Assembly (NCBI GenBank): GCA_021827245.1
Contig: JAKAWN010000434.1
Coordinates: 1-5,683, forward strand
Direction of reading: 5' to 3'
Source: Acidobacteriota bacterium
GTDB taxonomy: Bacteria > Acidobacteriota > Terriglobia > UBA7540
DNA length: 5,683 nucleotides
Positions 1 through 4,867 of this stretch are shown here, one piece after another. Every line of letters starts with the position of its first letter. Within the stretch, counting starts at the first letter, position 1. A program made the translations under genes and the position numbers. Under the pieces are notes generated by a model. That model saw only the letters and a program-made list of their open reading frames with translations, was not told the DNA's origin and made no database searches.

Positions 1-266
1 CACCGGCGAACGCGGCCCGCCGCCCCAGCGCCCATTTTCAATCTGAAATGCGAGATTTGCAAGCCGGGTTCACCGCGCGCGTCATTCCCGCGCAAGCGGG
101 AATCCAGCATGGGATTATATCGTGTTGTGATATTATTTCGGGGACTTGCCACAGACATCGCAACTCGAGATCTGCGCCACCCGCCGAGAGCGCCCGAAGG
201 TTAACCGCCAGCGCCGCACCGCGCTTTGCAGCACCCACCTTGGGGTGACGTGTCCCTACCCCTACT
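1..266 (+). repeat. Direct repeat copy A (~265 bp, non-coding), possibly cut by the window edge
   Basis: This copy aligns colinearly with 1525-1790. The two differ by a few substitutions and small gaps in their first 110 bases and last 50 bases, and are identical over 102 bp (113-214 matched to 1641-1742). It begins CACCGGCGAACGCGG at base 1, so the true left end may lie outside the window. It contains a REP-like palindrome at 84-103 and ends near GGGTGACGTGTCCC. Short open frames inside it (for example one encoding SGGADLELRCLWQVPE on the minus strand) appear in both copies but have no ribosome binding site and look like by-products of the repeat. It lies downstream of the membrane immunity gene. 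Confidence 0.85.
84..103 (+). repeat. REP-like palindrome in repeat copy A
   Basis: ATTCCCGC and GCGGGAAT form a perfect 8-bp stem around a GCAA loop, preceded by CGTC and followed by CCA. This ATTCCCGC...GCGGGAATCC type of hairpin is a widespread bacterial repetitive palindrome, often moved by REP-associated transposases or carried in small non-autonomous elements. Confidence 0.7.
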
Positions 267-268
267 CC

Positions 269-284
269 CGGCGCGTCAGCGCCG
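269..284 (-). terminator. Short GC hairpin after the membrane immunity gene
   Basis: CGGCGC and GCGCCG form a 6-bp stem with a 4-nt loop, 15 nt downstream of the stop at 300. No T-run follows on the minus strand, so a termination role is weak. It is the only candidate 3' end signal between this module and repeat copy A. Confidence 0.3.
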
Positions 285-299
285 CAACTCCGTGCCGGC

Positions 300-680
300 C
301 TAATTTGCGCCGGAATCCTCCCGCCTCCTTCCGCGCCGCCACGACAAAAGAGTGAAAAGCAGGAGCCCGAACTCGATCGGCGTCCAAATCAGGCTCACCT
401 CTCTTATGAAACCATGGCTCATCGCAATCCCAAGTGCGACTAAGCAACCGCATGCGAAAAGCACCGAGGCCGGAGGTTCGGCGCGGGCGGCCGCCCGAAA
501 CCCGAGTATCAGAAAGAGCATGCCTTCGCCCCTCCTGTCGTCATATCCTGTGACAATAAACGAATCTGCGAACACAGAAATTGCGAGTGCAAGGAGCACC
601 CACCTCTTCCAGGTCCATTGGACACCCTTCCATTTCGGCAGGAAGGTTTCTCCCCAGTACTCAGGACTTTTGAGTTTCAT
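300..680 (-). CDS. Small multi-pass membrane protein, candidate immunity to the adjacent Rhs tip
   Basis: The protein has 126 residues. After a hydrophilic, Trp/Lys-rich N-terminus (KWKGVQWTWKRW) come hydrophobic segments at about 27-44, 71-92 and 97-114, with a shorter one at 54-62. The C-terminal tail WRRGRRRED is strongly basic, which by the positive-inside rule places it in the cytoplasm. No known family is recognised. The ATG at 680 lies 3 nt after the toxin stop and has GAGGGG about 10 nt upstream inside the toxin gene, so translation is probably coupled. By analogy with membrane-embedded immunity proteins of pore-forming toxins, it may protect the inner membrane against the tip encoded upstream. 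That role is inferred from position and topology only. Confidence 0.75.
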   Translation of the reverse strand: MKLKSPEYWGETFLPKWKGVQWTWKRWVLLALAISVFADSFIVTGYDDRRGEGMLFLILGFRAAARAEPPASVLFACGCLVALGIAMSHGFIREVSLIWTPIEFGLLLFTLLSWRRGRRREDSGAN

Positions 681-683
681 TGG

Positions 684-1523
684 CTAGGGCCCCTCGCGCA
701 TTTCCTTTTGGAGATCGATGGCGGCTTTAAGGGCCTCTGCACCCGTAATGACACCTTCCACCGCTTCGCCAGCACCTGAAAAAGGAAAGAGGAATCCTAC
801 CGTGTGCGCTAGGTAGGTGTATGGGTGCGCCTGGATGTCGCGGTCCAGCTGGGTCGCAAAGCCGGGAGCGGTCGCCTCGGTACCCGCCTGGATTGCCCCG
901 CTCCCGAGAACGGCTGTCGCCTGACTAAGGCTGATGTTGCGGCTCCAACGATTAAAAACCCTTCCGACAAACGTTGTCTGCCGGGCACCCAGGAATGCGC
1001 CCTCCTGGCCTTTCTTGGCGGAGAAGAACGCTTGCGTGGTGGTCACTTGAGTGATCTTGTTCCCGTTGCCGTCGGTGATCGTCCTTATGTTGCTTGTCGC
1101 AACTGTCACCACCCCGTTCAGCTCGTAAATGTCTGTCTGCCTTTGCGCCCGCTCCTGAGCCGAGTTCTTCAGCGTCGCCGTCAACTGGGCGGCGGCCTGT
1201 GCCCGCTCGCAGGTGAGAACGTTGTTGTGTTCGGTACTCTGGCTGGTACAGCGCGCCCACAGCCCGGTGGGGTCGTTCAGCGTCGTCGGGTTGTCCGTCA
1301 CGTAAGCGTACAGGTTCCAGGTCTGCGGGTCGGCGAGGTTCACGACCTTGATCCCGCCCGGACCGACAGGTTCGTCCACTGACGAATCGGGCGACATCCA
1401 GCGCACGAGGGTGGGCTCACAGTCGCGGTGCAGTGTCAGATAAAAATTGCTCACGCCGCCTTCTCCGAACATCGAGGCGAAATTACCGCACGTCGAAGCC
1501 GAGCCCTCGCGGAACGTTCCCAA
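684..1523 (-). CDS. Orphan Rhs C-terminal tip with unrecognised toxin domain
   Basis: The frame has 279 codons from a TTG at 1523. Residues 33-46 (RDCEPTLVRWMSPD) align with the Rhs motif RYYSPTLGRFLSPD, and residues 57-88 (GGIKVVNLADPQTWNLYAY, DNPTTLNDPTGL) are the core end. An extra stretch (SSVDEPVGP) sits in between. The variable region from residue 89 has a charged helical, coiled-coil-like part (107-130, ERAQAAAQL...AQERAQRQ), a beta-rich part (GVVTVATSN, KITQVTTTQAFF) and a hydrophobic/amphipathic C-terminus (about 239-270: LAHTVGFLFPFSGAGEAV). I recognise no enzyme family. The start is doubtful: TTG 1523 and ATG 1472 lack a Shine-Dalgarno sequence, while a GTG at 1454 has GGAGAAGG just before it. 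The frame begins at the very edge of the repeat at 1525-1790, so the rest of the Rhs gene is missing and this is a displaced tip. A membrane protein gene follows after 3 nt, hinting at a membrane target. Confidence 0.75.
   Translation of the reverse strand: MGTFREGSASTCGNFASMFGEGGVSNFYLTLHRDCEPTLVRWMSPDSSVDEPVGPGGIKVVNLADPQTWNLYAYVTDNPTTLNDPTGLWARCTSQSTEHNNVLTCERAQAAAQLTATLKNSAQERAQRQTDIYELNGVVTVATSNIRTITDGNGNKITQVTTTQAFFSAKKGQEGAFLGARQTTFVGRVFNRWSRNISLSQATAVLGSGAIQAGTEATAPGFATQLDRDIQAHPYTYLAHTVGFLFPFSGAGEAVEGVITGAEALKAAIDLQKEMREGP
1261..1361 (-). repeat. Shared Rhs-core-end DNA segment, copy 1
   Basis: This segment encodes the GGIKVVNLADPQTWNLYAY...NDPTGL part of the orphan tip at 684-1523. 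It aligns without gaps to 3996-4096, and 29 consecutive bases (1306-1334) are identical. In Rhs loci this core-end DNA is the known point at which alternative tips recombine onto the main gene. Confidence 0.75.
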
Positions 1524-1524
1524 A

Positions 1525-1790
1525 CACCGGCGAACGCGGCCCGCCGCCCCAGCGCCATTTTCAATCTGAAATGCGAGATTTGCAACCCGGACTTGCGCGC
1601 CGGCGCGTCATTCCCGCGCAAGCGGGAATCCAACGCAAGAGATTATATCGTGTTGTGATATTATTTCGGGGACTTGCCACAGACATCGCAACTCGAGATC
1701 TGCGCCACCCGCCGAGAGCGCCCGAAGGTTAACCGCCAGCGCTGCACGGCGTTTTGCAGCACCCATTCTGGGGTGACGTGTCCCCCTACT
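1525..1790 (+). repeat. Direct repeat copy B (~265 bp), at the junction of two toxin modules
   Basis: Same orientation as the copy at 1-266. Its right side lies just beyond the module ending at 1893, and its left side touches the first codon of the orphan tip that begins at 1523. With copy A it brackets the tip and its membrane immunity gene (about 267-1524). Homologous exchange between the copies would delete or circularise exactly that module. The junction pattern suggests that the repeat arrived with the cassette or was the site of its integration. Confidence 0.87.
1610..1629 (+). repeat. REP-like palindrome in repeat copy B
   Basis: This is the same 8-bp stem and GCAA loop as at 84-103, while the bases immediately around the two copies differ (CATGG versus ACGCAAGA after it). 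The palindrome is therefore better conserved than its close flanks, which fits a structural role or independent mobility. Confidence 0.7.
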
Positions 1791-1862
1791 GCCGACGCCG
1801 ACAGGCGGCGTGCTCTTCGGATGATGGCTGGGACACGGAACCGAGCGCCACCACACTCAGCA

Positions 1863-1884
1863 AGGCCGCCCCGAAGAGCGGCCT
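1863..1884 (-). terminator. UUCG-capped hairpin just after an immunity gene (terminator-like, no U tract)
   Basis: On the minus strand AGGCCGC pairs perfectly with GCGGCCT. Inside them a U-G and a C-G pair close a UUCG tetraloop, giving a 9-bp stem with a very stable cap. It lies 8 nt beyond the stop at 1893. The bases after it (TGCTGAGTG) are not T-rich, so it is either a weak intrinsic terminator or a 3'-end RNA-stabilising hairpin. A second, weaker stem (ACGCCG/CGGCGT, 1795-1811) lies further downstream. The 102 bp between the gene stop and the repeat at 1790 hold nothing else I can identify. Confidence 0.5.
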
Positions 1885-1892
1885 GCGCCTTC

Positions 1893-2402
1893 CTACTTCG
1901 TAGCTGATTTGGGTTGCTGGTCGGTGTACGCCTCGCAACTGGCCGACGAATCGACCGCAAGCAGGTCCTTCATCGGAAGCGTGACCCTCGGCTGCTTCTC
2001 GATCTTTTTGATTGCGGACACAAGGTGCTCGCGGGTCCATGTACCGCCAAGCGGTGGGGATACAAAAGACACCCCCCCATCCGCATCCTTGGACAGTGTG
2101 AAGCGCGCGTTGTTTTGGATGTTGAAGTTCTGATGGCCATCGCGTCCAGTCAGAAAGATGGTAAACACGAGTCCATCCGGTCGCGAAGGATCCGGATAAT
2201 CCACCACGTAAAGCATCCTCTTTCCGGGGTAGGACTTCTCGTCGAGAACGTAGCCGAACGTCAGCTTTGTAGCTTTGGCCTGTGGAAGAAAACCCTTCGC
2301 AGCAAGACACTCAGCCGCCCGATGCAAGAAAACCCGCCCCTGGTCCTGCGCACGGCCAGCACAACTCAAGCAGATTAGCGTCCCAAGCAAAACGCACTTC
2401 AT
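1893..2402 (-). CDS. Exported candidate immunity protein for the start-less toxin tip
   Basis: The protein has 169 residues. MKCVLLGTLICLSCAGRAQDQ is a typical short signal peptide with a probable cut after GRA (residue 18). CLSC is not a good lipobox. The mature domain of about 150 residues alternates predicted strands (RMLYVVDYP, LVFTIFLTG, FNIQNNARFTLSKD) and ends with PPLGGTW, a helix EHLVSAIKKIEKQPR and CEAYTD. Cys32 and Cys156 could form the single disulfide of the mature form. I do not recognise the family. The frame is open up to 2651, but the upstream 83 residues overlap the toxin tip and contain no signal sequence. The ATG at 2402 has AAGGA 8 nt before it. The gene overlaps the 3' end of the tip by about 90 nt, which suggests coupling in an original toxin-immunity pair. 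A periplasmic location points to a toxin acting in the envelope. Confidence 0.78.
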   Translation of the reverse strand: MKCVLLGTLICLSCAGRAQDQGRVFLHRAAECLAAKGFLPQAKATKLTFGYVLDEKSYPGKRMLYVVDYPDPSRPDGLVFTIFLTGRDGHQNFNIQNNARFTLSKDADGGVSFVSPPLGGTWTREHLVSAIKKIEKQPRVTLPMKDLLAVDSSASCEAYTDQQPKSATK

Positions 2403-2874
2403 GGCAGATGTCCTTATGGTCACCATCCTCAGTGCCCGGATCGTTGTAGATGTAAATGTACGTTGGCAATCGACTCGTGTTGTCTTTGAACGGTCCAAAA
2501 GATTGAAATACCGACTGGCGGCCACTGCCAATCGGACGGCTGTGGAGCCGACTCGGCGGTATGTGACTTGTTCCGTAGAAGGTCCGCCCCCGGACCGGGT
2601 CCGCTCCTCCGTTAGCACGATTCGTATAGGCATCTTGCATAGCCTTCGCAAGCGGCGTAGACGCTGTGCCTGTGTCTGGGGCTACCTCGTTTGGCCTCTT
2701 TTTGTTTGCGTTATCGATAAGCGCATTAGCGAGTGCCTCTGAACCGTTTTGAAGTTCTTTTGGATCGCCGCCTTTGGGCGTGCTCAAGCTCCCGATCTCA
2801 TTGGTCAGAACCTTCGAAAGATCGCCTACCGTTGTATCCCCGACAGCTTCATTGTTTGGGTTCTGCTGTTGGGC
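2311..2874 (-). pseudogene. Start-less orphan toxin tip, possibly a cell-wall-hydrolase-type domain
   Basis: The frame runs on directly from the TAG of the preceding immunity gene, in the same frame, for 187 residues. It begins AQQQNPNNEAVGD, and there is no Rhs core and no ATG until QDAY, well inside the domain. The only early start is a TTG at 2787 with GGGAG too close to it. Coding character looks real: a helical NEIGSL...GSEALANALIDNANK segment, then NRANGGADP, GRTFYGTS and SFGPFKDN, then TYIYIYND. The order (NE-x-L, ALANAL, N-R, then an aromatic/GPF segment) faintly recalls SleB-type cell wall hydrolases, but I see no decisive catalytic signature, so the activity is unassigned. The last ~30 codons overlap the next gene and look less protein-like (LLELCWPCAGPGAG), so the original stop may have been lost. 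It is probably a displaced toxin C-terminus kept as a silent cassette or decaying. Confidence 0.6.
2411..2415 (-). promoter_or_regulatory. Ribosome binding site deciding the start of the immunity gene at 2402
   Basis: AAGGA on the minus strand is 8 nt from the ATG at 2402, an ideal spacing. The codon begins a signal peptide (MKCVLLG). This argues against the longer open frame that begins at 2651 and against the ATG at 2426. Confidence 0.6.
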
Positions 2875-3444
2875 CTACTGATTTGCACGGCTCTTTACCA
2901 ATTGCTCTAAGGCGTCCTTGTACTCGAGATTCCCTGCGGATTCCAGGGTGGGGGAGTACGTAACTTTGCCCAAGACCGACTTCGCGAAGAACGCAGCCTG
3001 TTTCGACGGCACGTAAAGCAAAACTGAAAACACGCCGTTCGGACAATTGTGCGCGGCACACCCAGAAAATTGAACGCCTTGCTTCCCGTCCATGAAGGAA
3101 AAGATTTTCAGGTCGCTCGGATCGCTGACATAGAAGGCGTCATCCAGCTTTCCAGATTTCCACTCCACCCGAAAATTGCGCCCTGCGGGTGAGTCGAACA
3201 CGAAAATCTGCCAACCAGATGGTCCTCCCCATGTGAGCACGGCCACGGAAGTCGTCTGCCCGCTCGCTCCACCAAACAGACGGATCGCCTGGATGCGCCC
3301 TGGCAATTCCGGCAGAGACTTTGCAAAGTCCCGAAATTCTGCGGCAGACAGGCCGTCGGTTGCTGATTGAGCTTCCGCACTTACGACGACGTTTGGCAGA
3401 TTCAAGAGTGCAAACAATAAAGCAGCTAAAAAGATCGCTCGCAT
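2875..3444 (-). CDS. Secreted candidate immunity protein with an Ivy-like CxxHxC loop, partner of the SLT toxin tip
   Basis: The protein has 189 residues with a clear signal peptide: MRAIFLAALLFALLNLPNVVVSAEA, cut probably after VSA or AEA (residues 23-25). The mature part is rich in predicted beta strands (SVAVLTWGG, WQIFVFD, NFRVEWKSG, FSVLLYVPS). The key feature is CAAHNC at residues 129-134. The lysozyme inhibitor Ivy is known for a disulfide-closed CKPHDC loop whose His plugs the lysozyme active site, and this loop has the same C-x-x-H-x-C spacing. I infer a periplasmic inhibitor of the lysozyme-like tip encoded just upstream. Overall length and the rest of the sequence do not let me assign it to the Ivy family with certainty, so it could be a convergent inhibitor. 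The ATG is supported by a strong Shine-Dalgarno sequence overlapping the toxin stop. Confidence 0.85.
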   Translation of the reverse strand: MRAIFLAALLFALLNLPNVVVSAEAQSATDGLSAAEFRDFAKSLPELPGRIQAIRLFGGASGQTTSVAVLTWGGPSGWQIFVFDSPAGRNFRVEWKSGKLDDAFYVSDPSDLKIFSFMDGKQGVQFSGCAAHNCPNGVFSVLLYVPSKQAAFFAKSVLGKVTYSPTLESAGNLEYKDALEQLVKSRANQ

Positions 3445-3448
3445 CTAG

Positions 3449-3456
3449 CTCTCCTC
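3449..3456 (-). promoter_or_regulatory. Ribosome binding site of the Ivy-like immunity gene
   Basis: On the minus strand the sequence GAGGAGAG lies 4 nt before the ATG at 3444, with AGGAG at a 6-nt spacing. It overlaps the TGA of the SLT tip (3457-3455). This fixes the start of the immunity gene and contrasts with the tip upstream, whose ATG has no such site. Confidence 0.7.
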
Positions 3457-4198
3457 AAGGCCCAAGGAACCTTTTGACGATGTCAATGTAATTTGCCCCC
3501 ACGGTGCCGTATCCAGGATGCCCCCTGTCGAGCAGCGCACCCCTCACACTTTGCATTCCCCCAGAGGAGAATAGTCTCTGGGTTCCAGCGACTCCCAGTG
3601 TCCACGACGCAATTCCCAGGTCTACGTTTCCATGGAACGTCCTGATCGCGCCTGCAAGGGCCCCGGCGACCTTCGGAATCTGCACGGCGGCACTTCCGAT
3701 GTCCTTCGGCGAAATTCCGAGATCCTTGGCGCGCCCAGGTTGTATCTGGAACAGACCTCCGTGCGGTGCGGCGGGATTGATACTGGACTCCTTGTATCCA
3801 AGTCCTACAAGTACGTTGGGGTTGATTCCAGACTTGGTAGCTGCGGCTGTTATGGCGCTCTCGAATGCGGCCGCGTTATAGCCGTATTGCTTAGCCGCTT
3901 GCTGAATCGCCTGTATAGATTGTGAGGACAACTGCTGTTGGGCCGGGGGCGGGGGCTGGACTGCCGGGCGGGTCGCATCGGAGCCGTTCGTGTAAAGCCC
4001 GGTCGAGTCGGTGAGTGTCGTCGGGTTGTTCGTGGTGTACGCGTACAGGTTCCAGGTCTGCGGGTCGGCCAGGCTCACGACTTTCACTCCGCCCGGGTCC
4101 GCCGACATGAAGCGAACAACCTGTTCCGCGCGGCTGGCAGAGGTCGAGGTCATAGGGGTAGGTGCCTGCCTTGTACCCGAAGGCGCTGCGTCACCCAT
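3455..4198 (-). CDS. Orphan Rhs C-terminal tip with lytic-transglycosylase/lysozyme-like (SLT) toxin domain
   Basis: The protein has 247 residues. Residues 29-68 are the last part of an Rhs core (RFMSADPGG, LADPQTWNLYAY, NNPTTLTDSTGL). Residues 78-92 are a Pro/Gln-rich linker (PPPPAQQQ). Residues 93-247 resemble a goose-lysozyme/SLT fold: VGLGYKESSINP carries the likely catalytic Glu137, and GGLFQIQP (147-154) matches the G-L-x-Q-I/L motif that follows it in transglycosylases. ASWTLGVAG (198-206) sits where these enzymes have A-x-Y-N-x-G. The expected activity is cleavage of the MurNAc-GlcNAc glycan bond in the periplasm. The usual 70 or more residues of Rhs core before RFMSADP are missing, and the first 28 residues do not look like Rhs. 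A TAG stop sits directly before the ATG, and no Shine-Dalgarno sequence precedes it, so this is a displaced tip that may be poorly translated. The gene lies 17 nt after the previous immunity gene and 10 nt before its own candidate immunity gene. Confidence 0.83.
   Translation of the reverse strand: MGDAAPSGTRQAPTPMTSTSASRAEQVVRFMSADPGGVKVVSLADPQTWNLYAYTTNNPTTLTDSTGLYTNGSDATRPAVQPPPPAQQQLSSQSIQAIQQAAKQYGYNAAAFESAITAAATKSGINPNVLVGLGYKESSINPAAPHGGLFQIQPGRAKDLGISPKDIGSAAVQIPKVAGALAGAIRTFHGNVDLGIASWTLGVAGTQRLFSSGGMQSVRGALLDRGHPGYGTVGANYIDIVKRFLGP
3996..4096 (-). repeat. Shared Rhs-core-end DNA segment, copy 2
   Basis: This segment encodes GGVKVVSLADPQTWNLYAY...TDSTGL of the SLT tip and matches 1261-1361, with the identical block at 4041-4069. 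The main Rhs gene has only a looser version of this stretch (around 5430-5480, EYAYALNNPVTLTDPTG), so the two orphan tips resemble each other more than they resemble the gene at the window edge. Confidence 0.75.
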
Positions 4199-4215
4199 CT
4201 AGCGGTGCCGGGTGG

Positions 4216-4851
4216 TCAGTACTCCGCCAGCGCGATAGGTCTACATCCTCTGACAGAGAAGACCTCCTTCCCGAAGACCCGCTTCTCCTTCGCGCTCATC
4301 GAGCTTACGGCCTGCGCAAACCGTGATGGGGCTGTTCGGCAAACTTTCACCATGTCTTCGGCATAGTGGCTGTGAGGGTCCCAACTGATCCGGATCGACG
4401 CCTCCACGTAGCGGCGCATGTAGCTTGGGTGCATCAGGACAGCATCTGCCCACTGCCGAGGCAGTTCCCGGCGGACATGTTCGAGGGCGCGCATCTGAGC
4501 CCCGGTCTCCTCCGCGCACCCGGCATCAGCAAGCGTCATGATGGCAGTCCGCTGTTTCTGGTCTTCCGGCAGAAGGCATAACAGGCGACCAGCGGAGCGT
4601 TTGTTCCGGTCGAGGCTGAACATCCTCGATGCGAACACCAATTTGGCCGTGTAGCCTTCCCCCGCCGCAGACCGGGCTCGATCCACCCTCGTGCTTGAGG
4701 TGGATGTCGCCATCCTGAAGACGGCCGCGTGAGCCTCGTCACAGGGGCGTTCTTGCGCTGAGCTTTGGCTGGGGGCCGAAACCAGGCACGCCGTCAGTAC
4801 GGGCAGTACGGCAAAAAAGGGGAGCGTCGCTTCTTGGCGTTTCCAAAACAT
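4216..4851 (-). CDS. Exported or lipid-anchored candidate immunity protein for the L,D-transpeptidase-like Rhs tip
   Basis: I do not recognise the family. The protein has 211 residues and starts with MFWKRQ, a hydrophobic stretch at about 8-24 and LTAC at 19-22, which fits a lipobox (lipidation on Cys22). A type I signal cut near Ala32 (SSA before Gln33) is the alternative. Mature cysteines at 37, 92, 112, 171 and 203 could form disulfides, as expected for a periplasmic protein. The body looks mostly helical and contains RQWADAVLM, YMRRYVE and DPHSHYAEDM. The frame is open up to 5007, but the upstream part overlaps the Rhs tip and lacks a signal sequence, so I chose the ATG at 4851, 16 nt after the Rhs stop, with a weak GGATGG about 9 nt before it. 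Position directly behind a toxin tip and export to the periplasm together suggest immunity to that tip. The role is inferred from context only. Confidence 0.75.
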   Translation of the reverse strand: MFWKRQEATLPFFAVLPVLTACLVSAPSQSSAQERPCDEAHAAVFRMATSTSSTRVDRARSAAGEGYTAKLVFASRMFSLDRNKRSAGRLLCLLPEDQKQRTAIMTLADAGCAEETGAQMRALEHVRRELPRQWADAVLMHPSYMRRYVEASIRISWDPHSHYAEDMVKVCRTAPSRFAQAVSSMSAKEKRVFGKEVFSVRGCRPIALAEY

Positions 4852-4867
4852 ACTTGCGATCCATCCG

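Noticed and set aside
825..1382. Plus-strand open frame of 185 codons
   Set aside because: It is the antisense shadow of the Rhs tip at 684-1523 in GC-rich DNA, with no recognisable protein motif.
1..1790. CRISPR array
   Set aside because: Only two long repeats more than 1.2 kb apart with genes between them; there are no short regular repeats and spacers.
1..1790. Transposon or insertion sequence bounded by the direct repeats
   Set aside because: No transposase or integrase is encoded between them and no terminal inverted repeats are visible. Homologous recombination explains the layout better.
38..1856. Small minus-strand frames in both repeats (encoding SGGADLELRCLWQVPE, WIPACAGMT or DSRLRGND)
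   Set aside because: They follow from the repeat and the REP palindrome, diverge where the DNA diverges, and have no ribosome binding site.
2403..2651. N-terminal extension of the immunity gene ending at 1893 (open frame starting MRRLCKMPIR)
   Set aside because: It overlaps the toxin tip in another frame, has no signal sequence of its own, and the internal ATG at 2402 has an AAGGA site and begins a signal peptide.
4110..4198. Possible frameshift in the SLT tip start region (another frame reads GYKAGTYPYDLDLC)
   Set aside because: The alternative frame looks mildly Rhs-like but hits a stop just upstream and does not join onto the RFMSADP motif without an invented indel, so I left it as unresolved.
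3938..4366. Plus-strand open frame of 142 codons
   Set aside because: It is antisense to the SLT tip and the immunity gene, with Arg/Gly-rich low-complexity composition typical of a shadow frame.
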